Source of the DNA: Stictocephala bisonia
Taxonomy: Eukaryota; Arthropoda; Insecta; Hemiptera; Membracidae
DNA length: 64,000 nt
Assembly: GCA_035578905.1 (NCBI GenBank)
Contig: JAQJVL010002670.1
Location: 1 to 64,000 of the forward strand
Direction: 5' to 3'
A program made the position numbers and the translations under genes. Under the pieces are notes generated by a model. That model was not told where the DNA came from. It ran no database searches and saw only the letters and a program-made list of their open reading frames with translations. Shown here one piece after another: positions 23,701 to 36,200 of this stretch (positions are counted from its first letter, which is position 1; each line of letters opens with the position of its first letter).

Positions 23701-26700
23701 TAGTAGCATTAGTGAAAAGTAGAAGACTAAGGTGGGCTGGACATGTGTGGAGGCGAGAAAATACCTCCATTATTAATTATATTGAACGATCGAACCCAGA
23801 CGGTAGAAGACCCCTTGGCAGGCCAAGACTTAGATGGAGAGATCAGGTCCTCAAAGATATTTACAAATTGGGAACTACACCTGAGGCAGCAAAGAACAGA
23901 GCAGAATGGAGAGGCATTGTTGGCGAGGCCAAAAACCAACTGGGGTTTCAATGGCCAAGGAGGTAAGGTAAGACGTAAAAACGTTGATACAGGATAATAT
24001 AGATTCTAGTTATTACATGGGCTTCTTAAATCTAAGATCTAAGACTTTACCGTAGTTTAGTTTTCTTTCTAATGCATTATGAGTAATATAAGAAATTGAA
24101 GTGTTCCCTTACTGTTCTTCAATCAGTAAAAGAACACATAATCAATAATTGTGTGAATCAGGTGTCTATCTTGTGGATGATGGAGATATTTATGGAGAAA
24201 CTTCTTTCTCCAAAACCATTAGAGACATAATAAATCTTATGAGTGATACTGACATGGACCCCAGCTATGAACAAAATCTAACACAACGGCTATGTCTGGT
24301 CTGTAGGCCTTTTTCAAAGCAATCAACCAGGTTGGTAAAATAAATTAGATCAGGTAGTTGCACTTGATGAATCTGTTTCTTCTTCCAAACTGAGGAAGCT
24401 TATTTTACTACAAAATAGCCTTTCTCATAGAGTGATTACACAGGAAATGACTACATATGTTGGCTACTACGGGTCTGTTACACCTGCTGGCATATTGGAC
24501 TTGATTCACTGTAAAGCTGATTATTTTATGTATTTCAACACAAGTGGCACTTTTTATTGACAATTCAAACGTAGTTCTGGGACAACGATCCAAACCCATC
24601 AAGCTAAATTTAGTTGGAGCTCCCGGGATTTTAACCCGCGATCCTCAGCATTGAAGTCAGCAGTGCTAATCGTTAGGTTAACCCGCGATCCTCAGCATTG
24701 AAGTCAGCAGTGCTGATCGTTAGGTTAACCCGCGATCCTCAGCATTGAAGTCAGTAGTGCTGATCGTTAGGTTAACCCGCGATCCTCATCATTGAAGTCA
24801 GCAGTGCTAATCGTTAGATTAACCCGCGATCCTCAGCATTGAAGTCAGCAGTGCTGATCGTTAGGTTAACCCACGATCCTCAGCATTGAAGTCAGCAGTG
24901 CTGATCGTTAGGTTAACCCGCGATCCTCAGCATTGAAGTCAGCAGTGCTAATCGTTAGGTTAACCCGCGATCCTCAGCATTGAAGTCAGCAGTGCTGATC
25001 GTTAGGTTAACCCGTGATCCTCAGCATTGAAGTCAGCAGTGCTAATCGTTAGGTTAACACACGATCCTCAGCATTGAAGTCAGCAGTGCTGATCACTAGG
25101 TTAACCCGCGATCCTCAGCATTGAAGTCAGCAGTGCTAATCGTTAGGTTAACAAGAGGCCCATTTGAATTACTTTGTTAAATTCAAAGGAAGATTACAGC
25201 TTTAATTATGAATGGAAAATTTAAAACTTGAACTTTTTAAGAGAACACAAATTGTCTTAAGTCCTCTGAGAACAGATTTTTATTTTATCCATTGATTATT
25301 TTTCATATAACAATAACTATTGTTCTAATTTCATATAATTTTAAAAAATAAACAAAAACAAGCCGAAAAATTCTATCAAAGGAAGAACTAGTCACACGTC
25401 CTATAAAGCATGTTAAAATTTGAAATACATATATTAAAAAATGTAAGTATAAAACGTTCTTCAAGTAAAGTAATGTTCAACAACAAAATGCAGGTGTCAG
25501 CTACTGATAACTGCCACTGCCTATTAGCCAAGGAGGGAAGGAGTCACTGCCATGACTTTTCAAATCACACAATGGTTTAGAGATAGATGGACAAACGACA
25601 ACCGTCTTCTGATAGTCAACGGAGTTGCGAGTAGATTTGAAGTCTGCCTACATACCACTCTTTGTAAAAAACATACTGGGGATGGATGGACAAATGATAA
25701 CCGGTCTTCTCATAGTCAACGGAGTTGCGAGTAGATTTGAAGTCTGCCTACATACCACTGTTGGAAAAAACACACTGGGGATGGATGGACAAACGATAAC
25801 CGGTCTTCTCATAGTCAACAGAGTTGCGAGTAGATATGAAGTCTGCCTACATACCACTGTTGGAAAAAACACACTGGGGATGGATAGACAAACGAAAACC
25901 GGTCTTCTGATAGTCAACGGATATGGAGTTGCGAGTAGATATGGAGTTTGCCTAGATACCACTGTTTGTAAAATACACACTTCCTAATCTTTATTGTCAC
26001 ATTCCTTGTTATATTTTACATATTCAAGCAGATGGTCATCAGCAATACACTCTTTTCAACTGAATGCTTTAGTAGCGTCTCTTGTTGCTAATAAGATAAG
26101 TAGCTTTTTAATTAGCATAATACGTGTTGGTACATATACAGTACAAGTAAACGTCACACAACACAAATTTATTACAATATAAGCACAAAATGCACAAATA
26201 TATATTACAAGAATCTTCTTTTGTGAATCCCTCTGGTCTGAGGAAGGTGAGCGTGGTTCACCGAAATCGATCACCATAATATTTGTGCATTTTGTACTTG
26301 CATTGTAATATATTTGTGCATTTTGTTTTTATATTGTAATAAATTTGTGTTGAGTGATGTTTACTTGTACTGAATAAAATAAGGTCCAAACACAATTTAG
26401 TGGCAACCTAAGCCAAAAACCTTCTGAGGTATGAGTGGGCTTAAAGGTAAGGTATGCTTTAATTGTTAGCATTTTATTTAATTTATTATTGCTTATTACT
26501 TTTATAAGTGTAGATATTATCACACAAAGTCTAAGGACTTGATTTTGTATTGAATCAGAAATAAATAATATGTAAAAAAAAATTATATGGAAACACAATC
26601 TTACCTCATATACAGTGATAAAGCAGTGCGACACCAGTGCTGCAAACAATGCAACAAGACTCAAGGGGACCCACACATGTTGCAAACCTTCTTTGTGCTG

Positions 26701-28680
26701 CAACAAAACGTATCATTATTTATTAGATAGTTGTATTTACAATACAAATTGGTATTGTGTTATTTTAACAGTTAATTTCTTTAACTATTTTTATCACCCT
26801 AGTGGACCGTATTCCAGATCCAAATTCTCTCCAGATACTATTTTAAACTTATATACTTTCTAGATATTCTAAATAATAATTTTGGTTTAATAAATACAAT
26901 ATACTTTTACTATAAAATTGCTATTTAATTTATAGTATGCATATATAATATATATATATATATATGCTACCATTTATTAATTTTAAAAAAGCTGCGATAT
27001 ATATATTTGGATTGAAATAAAAGTCATTTCATATATCAATAAAAATATAAAGTGATTTCATGTCACAAAACTAAATCCAATCCATTGAGTCATTTAAGAC
27101 CTGCCTCACTGATTCTATTTATGCTCGCTAATCCCTCCAAAAAGAGCTCAGAGGGCAATCTGTAACTATGTGATCCATTGTTTTGATAGACTCCCCACAA
27201 TCACATGACTGCCAACCCCCATTTATATTTCCAGTAGTTACATCTGTTCACGCCAGTTTGGAATCTGCATATAATATTTGAGTGATATCATGAGAGTAAA
27301 CAATTAAAATTACAAAGCCTTTTGCCTACAATCAACTTCTATACATTTAGTAGTTTCTTGTCTTAGATAGCAGTATAAATGGCTGATTAATACTACATTC
27401 AAGAGAAAATATAATCCTTACCTCAAAAAACTTTGTTCCAATTACAACAGTCGTAAAAACGACAAACGCTTTTCCGAGAAATAAGACAAAATCTCCAATG
27501 GAGTTGATGGCTGCTACTCTGAGGGCATTGTCTGATAGAACTTTAAACGCTTGTTGACCACTTCTGCAGAAGTTTTCTCCGTATATAGCTGTAATCAATT
27601 TAAACACATAATTACATCTCTTACATAAACCTTAGACGTAAATTCAAAGGGAAATGTTTTTAATGAGTGAAAATGTGTTGACAAATCAAGACAAAGACAA
27701 ATCAATCTTTCTTGTTAAAACATTGCAAGTGAAATAAAAACATTGTTATCATTAGTAGTTTTATTTTTCATTCTAAACAGAGAAATATATAATTATTATG
27801 TTCAACAGAACATGCAGCACTGATTAAAATGAAGTAAGCCTCACATAATACAAATTTATTTATAAGTTAACATGGAAAAATAAAATATTGCAACTAATCT
27901 GCTTGTCAAAGAAAAATATGTCAACATGATATAAAAATTTACATTTTTTTTAATTGTTATGTCTTTAACCTTCAGATTGTATTAAAGACCAAGAGGAAGG
28001 CAAAGAGTTACATAGATTGACGATGCAAGTAGGGATGTAGAGAGAATAGGGGCGGAGGGCTAAAACTGTATGGGGGGGCTGTGGAGAGACAGAGATAGAT
28101 GGTAGAGGCTAGTGAATATCCAGAACTAGGATAGGAATGGACAGGATCTATACAATGTTTGTATAGATTGTAATATACTTCAACACAGAACTATTGCTTA
28201 TATTCGAAATCTAATAGTAAATCTCACAACCAGGTGTTACAACTTGGTATACAAAATTATCTTGAGTTCGTCCTCTGATAAACATCAAGACTTGAGTGAA
28301 TGAAAAAAGCCATAATTCTAGGGTAATGAGGTCTTTCATGACTAGATGAATTATACACAACAATCTAAGTAAGATATATGAGTTAGGTTCTAAAATGTTT
28401 CATGAAACAAAAACACAAAAAGATAGAGTAATAGTCTAGTAACATTTTATATGTTTGCTCCATTCTTTGGAAAAAAGTTTAAGTAACTTTAAAATGTTTT
28501 TAAAGAGCTGATCAAAAAGTTGGCACTGTCTACACAAGTTCATGTCTAAAAACAATGGGGTAAAATAAAATATAGAGAGGACCTTCTACAGGATAGTATA
28601 AGTTAGCCACATGGCTAAGTAGCAAAATGAGAAACACCTGAAACATAACCCTAAAATAAATATACTTGAATTGATATAAC

Positions 28681-28755
<75 letters not shown>

Positions 28756-31700
28756 AAACATTTTTGTAGGGAGGGGTAACTCATTCTGTAGTTCCTGACC
28801 GGTCACATATATTAGTTACCACCCTATATATATTCTTAGAGTTTGTTAAGTTGCTGGAAAGACTGTTATATAACAGAATATCACCCATTCTTTATCCTAA
28901 TGTTCCAGTTGAGCAGGCTTGTTTTCGCCTTGGTCGAAATTGTTGCGACCAGACCCTGTCTCTGACATCATTTATTGAGAATGGGTTTGAAAACAAGCTA
29001 AAAACATCTGCAGCTTTTGTTGATCTCACAGCGGCTTATGACACAGTATGGAGCAAAGGTTTCTAATTAAAGTTCTACAGACTCCTTCCCTGTCCCTTTC
29101 TTTTGTGACTTCTGGCGTCAATGTTTGGTACCAGACTAATAAAAGTTTATATAGGTTGTGAAGAAAGCTTAAATAAACAGCTGAAGGATGGTCTGCCACA
29201 GGGTCCGTACTTGCTCCAATTTTGTTTAACGTGTATACTGCTGACATCCCAATCACCAAGACAAGAAAGGTTATATATGCAGACGATATTGCTTTAGCTT
29301 ATCAACATAACGACTTCACAGCTACTGAAGAAACACTCACAAACGATCTTGCAACCCTCGAAGAATATTTTAGAACTTGGAAGCTGAATCCTAACTAAGG
29401 GTGTAAGAGTAATGATTTTGAGTTCGAGTCGAGTAGTTGGAATTTTTTTCGAGTATCGAGTATTTTCGAGCGAGTATTTACAGAAGGATTTCCTGTTCAT
29501 CCAAGATAACTGTAAAAGGCAGACACCATCCTAAGCCTATGTTAAGTTTTGTCAGATTCGTAAATATATACATCTAAACTGAAAACAATAATATTGATTT
29601 GTTGTTTGTAACTGTAACATCTGATAAATAAAACTTGTTACTTCCTGCCTTCCTACATTTTTATGTGGTATTGTTTTGCTTAACCTTTTTCCTTTTTTCA
29701 TAACTAATATTATGTAAGAAATTATATTATTAATTGAAACAATGGGGATTATAAAGATTTAATCTGTTCACTCATATCACAGATCAGATTTTCTATGCAA
29801 GCCAATTATACTGTTTCACAGCCGGCCGATATGTTTATCTGGTGGTTCAGTTCAGTGTACCGCGAAAACGTAGTGAAGCTTGTTGGCAAAAGTTGCATCC
29901 AAACAAACTGATGCTAAAATTCAGGTGTCATCGCCAAATGCGGTCATTTGCTTAAAGAATTGCCTTCCTATCAACAAAAAATTGATTGTGAATACGCCTA
30001 GAAGAGTGGATCTGTATTCTGTGGGGATTTAATTCAGTAATAACAAGGTTACAACTAACCGGAAATAAGCTCTGAATTATATAACCAAATTTCAAAATCT
30101 GGATGACAAAGACTGTAGTTCCATCAATTGATAATAATAACTAAGCAGGTTTACTAAAAATAATTTTAAAGTCGCTTAGGATGAATTAGTTTTTAAATTA
30201 TGATCAGTAATATTAAAATCCATTTTGTAGCTCCTGAACTGTTGTAAATAGACTAAAATAGGTGTAATTTAGTCTATTTACCAGTACCATCTAAAATATC
30301 TAAGCCAGTACTAAGCCATGGCCGATTTAAGTACTGGCTTAGATATTTTACATATCTGCAACACAGGAAGCAAATTTGACTCCCTGGAACAATTTGAAAT
30401 TTATAGAAGTTTTAGTAACAACGATATCAAAGATTCCATACTTAACGAAAAACTAAAATTTGTCTCATTCTATTTTTTTTTTTTTTTTTGTCTTGTCTCA
30501 TTCTATTTTTAACACAATTATGTCTCTAAGCAGTAGACCTGGACAAATCAACCATTGCCCTACTGATAACAGAAGAGTGGTGGGAGGAGTAACTTAACTG
30601 AATTGTTTCTAGTCTGCTTCCAGGTCACGCCGTGGACCGTGAAATGTGTGTGGTAGGCCTACCGAAAAGTTTTAATGTTCATTGTTTCCCTTGTGTGAAC
30701 TGTGTTTGTTAGGTTTTAATTAATTTGTGACGCATCCCACTGGGACATATTTATTTATTTATGTTCTTTAACCTGAAGATGCCATATTTATGGCGAAACA
30801 TGTAGTTAGTATTCTCACCATCACACGCTGTGAACTGTTTACCGTGAAAATATGTGCAACTTGAAACTACTTCGATACATGAGGCTACACTGAACAACAG
30901 ATAAATAGTTATGTTATAACGAGAAATTCATGAAAACCTAGTGTAATAGAATGAAAACTATAGACATAGTCGGCTAATATAATAGGTCTAGCCGATATTG
31001 GCGACGAGATGCAGTCTGAAATATCAACGAAGTGCCAGAGGCAGCTAAACGATAAAATTATGAATAAAAAACGAGACGTTTGATAAGGCTTCGGTTCAAT
31101 GAAAATTATTTTCCGAATCTCTAAATTCGTCGTATTTTGTTTAGAAAATGTCTTCCAACATGTTTTTCCCTCACTTGGGTTGATTCGTGATTGTTTACTG
31201 GTGAAAGTTTACATCGACATCGACGTCAATGTGAACAGGGGACTGTTCAGTGAATTTACGAATCAAAATCGTACTTTACCACCTTTTACACTCCAACTGT
31301 GTTATTGTCTAACCTAGTCAGAAAACCGTTCAACAATTTGACAGGAAAAAATATCGTATGCGCAAATATTACACACAGTTTTGGCTATCTAAGGCGTTTT
31401 TAGAATAATAATTAATAGACGTTCGCCACGGATATATATATATATATTTTTTTTATTTGACGGAAAATAAATGAATAATGTTGTGTCACATGCTGCTAGA
31501 TCCCCATTACCATATTTTATATGATATGATACGGTATTTCCTTATGTCAAATCATTGGACAATTCCCTGCTCAGATTAAAAAACAAAATAGACCTCAATC
31601 GACTCGCAAGAAATATACGATAATTTCAGTTCCGAAAAGGAGCTGAACGGTTCCTTGCACGTAATACAACCGAGATGAACTTTCACCTAGAAAAGATGGG

Positions 31701-33173
31701 AAGTTCAATTCTTGAGATGTAAAGTGACCCGTTCTTGGGACCCTTTTGATTGAACAGTATTATTGATATGAACGAAAATATGCGTAATTTCCACGATGCA
31801 CAGATTATTATATTTGGATTGGTAACAGGTCTTTTTGAGCATCTTGAACCGAATCTCTTGTCTCCTTTCTTGGGTCATAAAGACACTAACCAGCACTTCT
31901 GTTTATTCACGCTACTTTAGGTTAGGTTACAAGTGACTAGACTCGACAACCAACACGTGTGATCGCTACTACGGTAACTATTTACAGTGATCGCTACCTT
32001 CCTAGCTCTGTTGATCACTTTGAACTGAACTAGTTCATATCATAATGAACGAACTCGCTCACTACATCGACTAGTTCATTTGACTGTCGTCCTGTACTAC
32101 CTGTTCTTAGGCGTATTGTTTAGTTCATAATTACGCGTACCAAACAGATAGCGTATGCTTAAAGGTAAAAGAAAACACAAACATTTTTTATTGATAACTT
32201 ATTAAACTGTTTACTTTTAAAACTAAATTAAGATGTAAATATGATAATTCGTGAAATAAAACTACTCGATCGAACTTCGAGTAGTTTCGGGAGCTTCGAG
32301 CCGAGTTCGAGTAGTAAAATACTCGATCAAATACTCGAAGTTTCCAGTACTCGCACACCCCTAATCTTAACCCATCAAAATCTGAAGTAGCCTGCTTCCA
32401 CCTAATTATCAACTGGCTAATCAAAAATTAAACATCTTACTAAATGGTGTAAAACTCCACCACAATGATCATCTACAGTACCTGGGAGTAACATTAGATC
32501 AATCGCTGACGTTTAAAAGCCATCTTCAAAAAACAGCAGCTAAAATTAAAATCAGGGCAAATGTACTACATTATATTGCTGGAACAATTTGGAAAACCAA
32601 CGCACACGTCCTGTGTACTACTGCTTTGTCACTGGTTTAATCAGCTGCTGAATACAGTGCTCCCGTATGGCCACATACGAAAGCGATTGATGTTCAACTT
32701 AATAAAGCCATGAGAGCTATTAGTGGTACTCTCATATAGTGCTGTGCAATATAGCTCCTCCATGTCAGGAGACACTACGTAAAAAATTCAAAAAGATCTT
32801 GAATGCACTGCACCTCCCCTGTATATAGGTGAAATGAACCTCCCTCGTAGGGAGTGGACATTATTGAATCGGTTCCGAACTGGAGTGGTAATAATTCCAC
32901 TACTGGAAATATAAATGGGGATTGACAGTAGATCAGTCATGTGATTGCGGGGAGTCTATTAAGAGTGCCCCTTGCGCTGTTTTACGGAGGGATTAGCTAG
33001 CATAAATAGAATCAGTGAGGCAGGTCTTAAATGACTTGATTTAGCTTTGTGACAGGAGATCATTAGTTATTTTACTATAATGTCTTTTAGACTTGTTGTC
33101 CAACTATGAAACTCAGCTTTTACATAATTTTAAATAAAAAATAATGGTAGCTGACAAAACACCACACGGTACG

Positions 33174-33256
<83 letters not shown>

Positions 33257-36200
33257 TTTGCTGTATTAAAGCTGTTTATATGTTACTTCATTGTGCAATG
33301 CTTATTAATCACACTTCTATATTTTCCAAGTTCAATGTTAATAAACATTTACTAATGTGTATTTTAACTGCTATAGATTGTTAAATTTTTTATCACTGTA
33401 TTGTATGACTGTATTGTATCACTACACTCACTGTATTGTATGACTACAGTAGTTAATTCTGTAATTTTAATAAAGTTATTGTTTATACAGTACTGAAGTG
33501 TAAATCCTTAATAAAATTCATTTATAAGAACTAAGAGTTTTTACTATCATTTCCTATTTTCCAACATTTTTTACCTATCCGACGTCAACACAGAAGAGTG
33601 AGGCTCTTTTTCAAGAAATTTGGTACTTAACATCCAAAAGGAAAAATAAATTAACTAAGAGCCTGAAACGAAGAAGAAAGCAAAGAAAACAAGAAAAGCC
33701 AATAAAGACTTTAGATGACTTAATTGAAAATATTATTGGTTGTTTAAATATGACTTACTATATTCCATCAAGTATACAGTTAACTTGGAACATACAGAAA
33801 GCTCAACTTACCTACTTCAATGAATGCATTTCGTGTCAGGTATGCCAGGAAATGTTCAAAGCAATAAATGCAGCACTGGCAAGCTTTTAGGACACACTGG
33901 GCCATTTCATTCTGAGACCCTTTCACCTGATTCTGGACCCATTTAATGATTATCCTGATCAGTTGTACCAAAGCGATCAGGAGTGATCCGAGTGCCACAG
34001 ATCCCAAGTGGAACCACACCAAATTTCCAAAGCTGGTTCCAATTGGAGATTGTAACTGAGATTTGTTCCTTAAAAAAATTAATAAAGATCTTAATTATTT
34101 ATATTGTATATAACTTGTGTGAGATTTTAGTTTTTTTAAATCTATATCAACACTTTGTATACTATTTATGGAACTGTCTTTAAAATAGCAAATGAAAAAG
34201 CTAAAAAAATGAACATATCAAAATATTAGTAATCTGTAAAATGCTTGTAGTGGTTGCTTTCTTGTAGTTATGTGGTTAAAAATCTTTTAATGAAGTAAAA
34301 ATATTAATGAATAACCACAATAACAACCGTAATTAACTAAAAAATATACATAAGAAATATTTACATTTAAAAAAACGGGCTCCAGCAATTATTATTTCTA
34401 TCTTGATTTGTCGATTAAGTTCATCAATTTGGTAAACGGTCTTCCGCACTGTCTTTTTCAAGTTAATGCCCTCCATCCCAAGTGTTAATTATATATTGCA
34501 CCAAGCTATGAAGATCATTTACTTTCACTATACAATAAAAATATACTGTAAAAGTATATTTTAAGAAAACAAAAATTCAAAAACTTCAATACAACATACA
34601 CCTCTCAGGTATTGCATCGCAGCATTATAAGGAATAATGAACTAAGTATAACCATTGATTTTATAACACAGAGATAGATTGTTCATTGAAAGAAAGCTAA
34701 AGTTACCATGTACAAAACGTACTATACACTGATAGTTACCTATGGTGCAGAAGTTTGGAATATAACGGAGAGGGAATGGAGTAGGGTGCAGGCAGGGGAA
34801 ATGAAGTTTATAAGAGGGATTATAGATAAAACAAGATTAGACAGAATGAGAAATGAAGAGCTGAGAAGAGGAATAGTTGAAGAAAGTTTGAGAGAAAAAG
34901 TAGAGAAGTCGAGATTGAGATGGTTCGGCCACGTAAAAAGAATGGAAGGTGTAAGAATCCCAAGGATGAGTGAAATCCAAATGAATGGAAGAAGACCTAG
35001 AAGAAGACCCAGAAGAAGGTGGATCGACGAGGTGAAACGGGATGTGGAAGCAAGAGGTATACAATGGGGGTATGTGGAGGAAGAAGAATTGTGGACGGAC
35101 AGAAGAAGATGGAGAGGCCTAGTGAATACCCAGACCCGAAGATAATCGGAACGGGACAGGATATGTATGTATGTAGATAGATTTTTCATCCAATGTTAAA
35201 TTTTGTGTCTCTATCTGATTAGCTGTTTTGAGGTTCAGTAGTGAAAAACTCTTGTTGTCACATGTAAATGTAATACAGTTTAAACCTGTTATACAGGATG
35301 TCTTTTTTAAATGGGCCACCATTGTAATCTCGGAAATATTTATTGTAAGTAATATAAAATCAAGGGTATAACAAATACAACATTTCTTTTACTTTATTAG
35401 TATATATAGAATATATATATATATATATAAAATCCATTTACCACTCATCACTATTTCTCCAAAACCATACGTTCTTGGCCTCTAGAGGCTCACTAAGGGT
35501 TTTCCTCTCCGACCTCAGGACTCTGTCCCAATGGCCTCCAAAATTCCCATGGTATTCTTATGGAGCTATATTAATTGATTGATTTATTTGATTAAAAGCT
35601 GTTAAATAAAACTAGATTGAATAAAGTTGTGGTATGCTAAACTGTTTAAATTTAAAATAAATTGCTTACAATTCATAAATTATACATAACATCAGCTGTT
35701 CTAAATTTGATACAGTGTAAACTGAAAGCTTGCTGCATATTTCGATTATATAATCAAACTCAATATTATGACTGGTGAAGCGTGTGGGTTCATCTATTAT
35801 AACGTATAAACCTTTGGTAGTAACAATGTGAATGTACCTTGTGAAGAACCATGTGGCAACAGCTCCAGCTATGACCATTTGTTGACATCCAATGCAGAAC
35901 TGAGTGAACCAGAGCATAGCCAAGAGATTGTATACCCGAGCAGTCTAGGACACAGTGTCTTAGTATAATAAAATATGAGACGAAAATAACAATAGTTCAT
36001 TTTACTAGAGCACTTAAAAAAGGTAATAAAATAAAGTGTCCAACAATAATTAAAAAGTACATTTCAAGATAACATTTAATGATAAGAAAAACAAAGAGTA
36101 TATTTCTACTTTCCTACATATTTTCTGGTAGTCTGTACATGTGTCCATAGAATTGTAGTCTATGTTTTCTCATATCTTCTGCTATATTTGAAAGTTTTTC

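Larger units (their letters stand above)
28845..33065 (+). mobile_element. Jockey-like LINE, interrupted by a hAT-type element
   Basis: 28845-29387 encodes reverse-transcriptase blocks LLERLLYNRISPIL, QACFRLGRNCCDQTLSLTSF and AAFVDLTAAYDTVW (first catalytic Asp), later VYADDIALAYQ near 29275-29305 with the YADD box. It resumes after the insertion at 32372 with NPSKSEVACFHLNNQ and LQYLGVTLDQSLTFKSHL, and ends with a CDCGESI motif (about 32940). Several frameshifts and stops make it dead. Same family as 27055-27275. Confidence 0.88.

Noticed and set aside
24625..24665. Genuine tRNA gene
   Set aside because: B-box-like stem is present, but the cloverleaf is incomplete, the T loop is mutated, and it continues into a SINE body.
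24630..25146. CRISPR-like regular array
   Set aside because: Units are contiguous 47-bp repeats without unique spacers, in an animal genome, and derive from a SINE head.
25625..25987. Long open frames on both strands over the 99-bp array
   Set aside because: They are a by-product of a repeat period divisible by three; no family resemblance and no splice or promoter context.
28530..28784. 84-residue frame with an YIYIYI run
   Set aside because: Translation of the (TA)n microsatellite.
34740..35189. 149-residue minus-strand frame
   Set aside because: Antisense shadow of the RTE-like LINE frame at 34708-35145.
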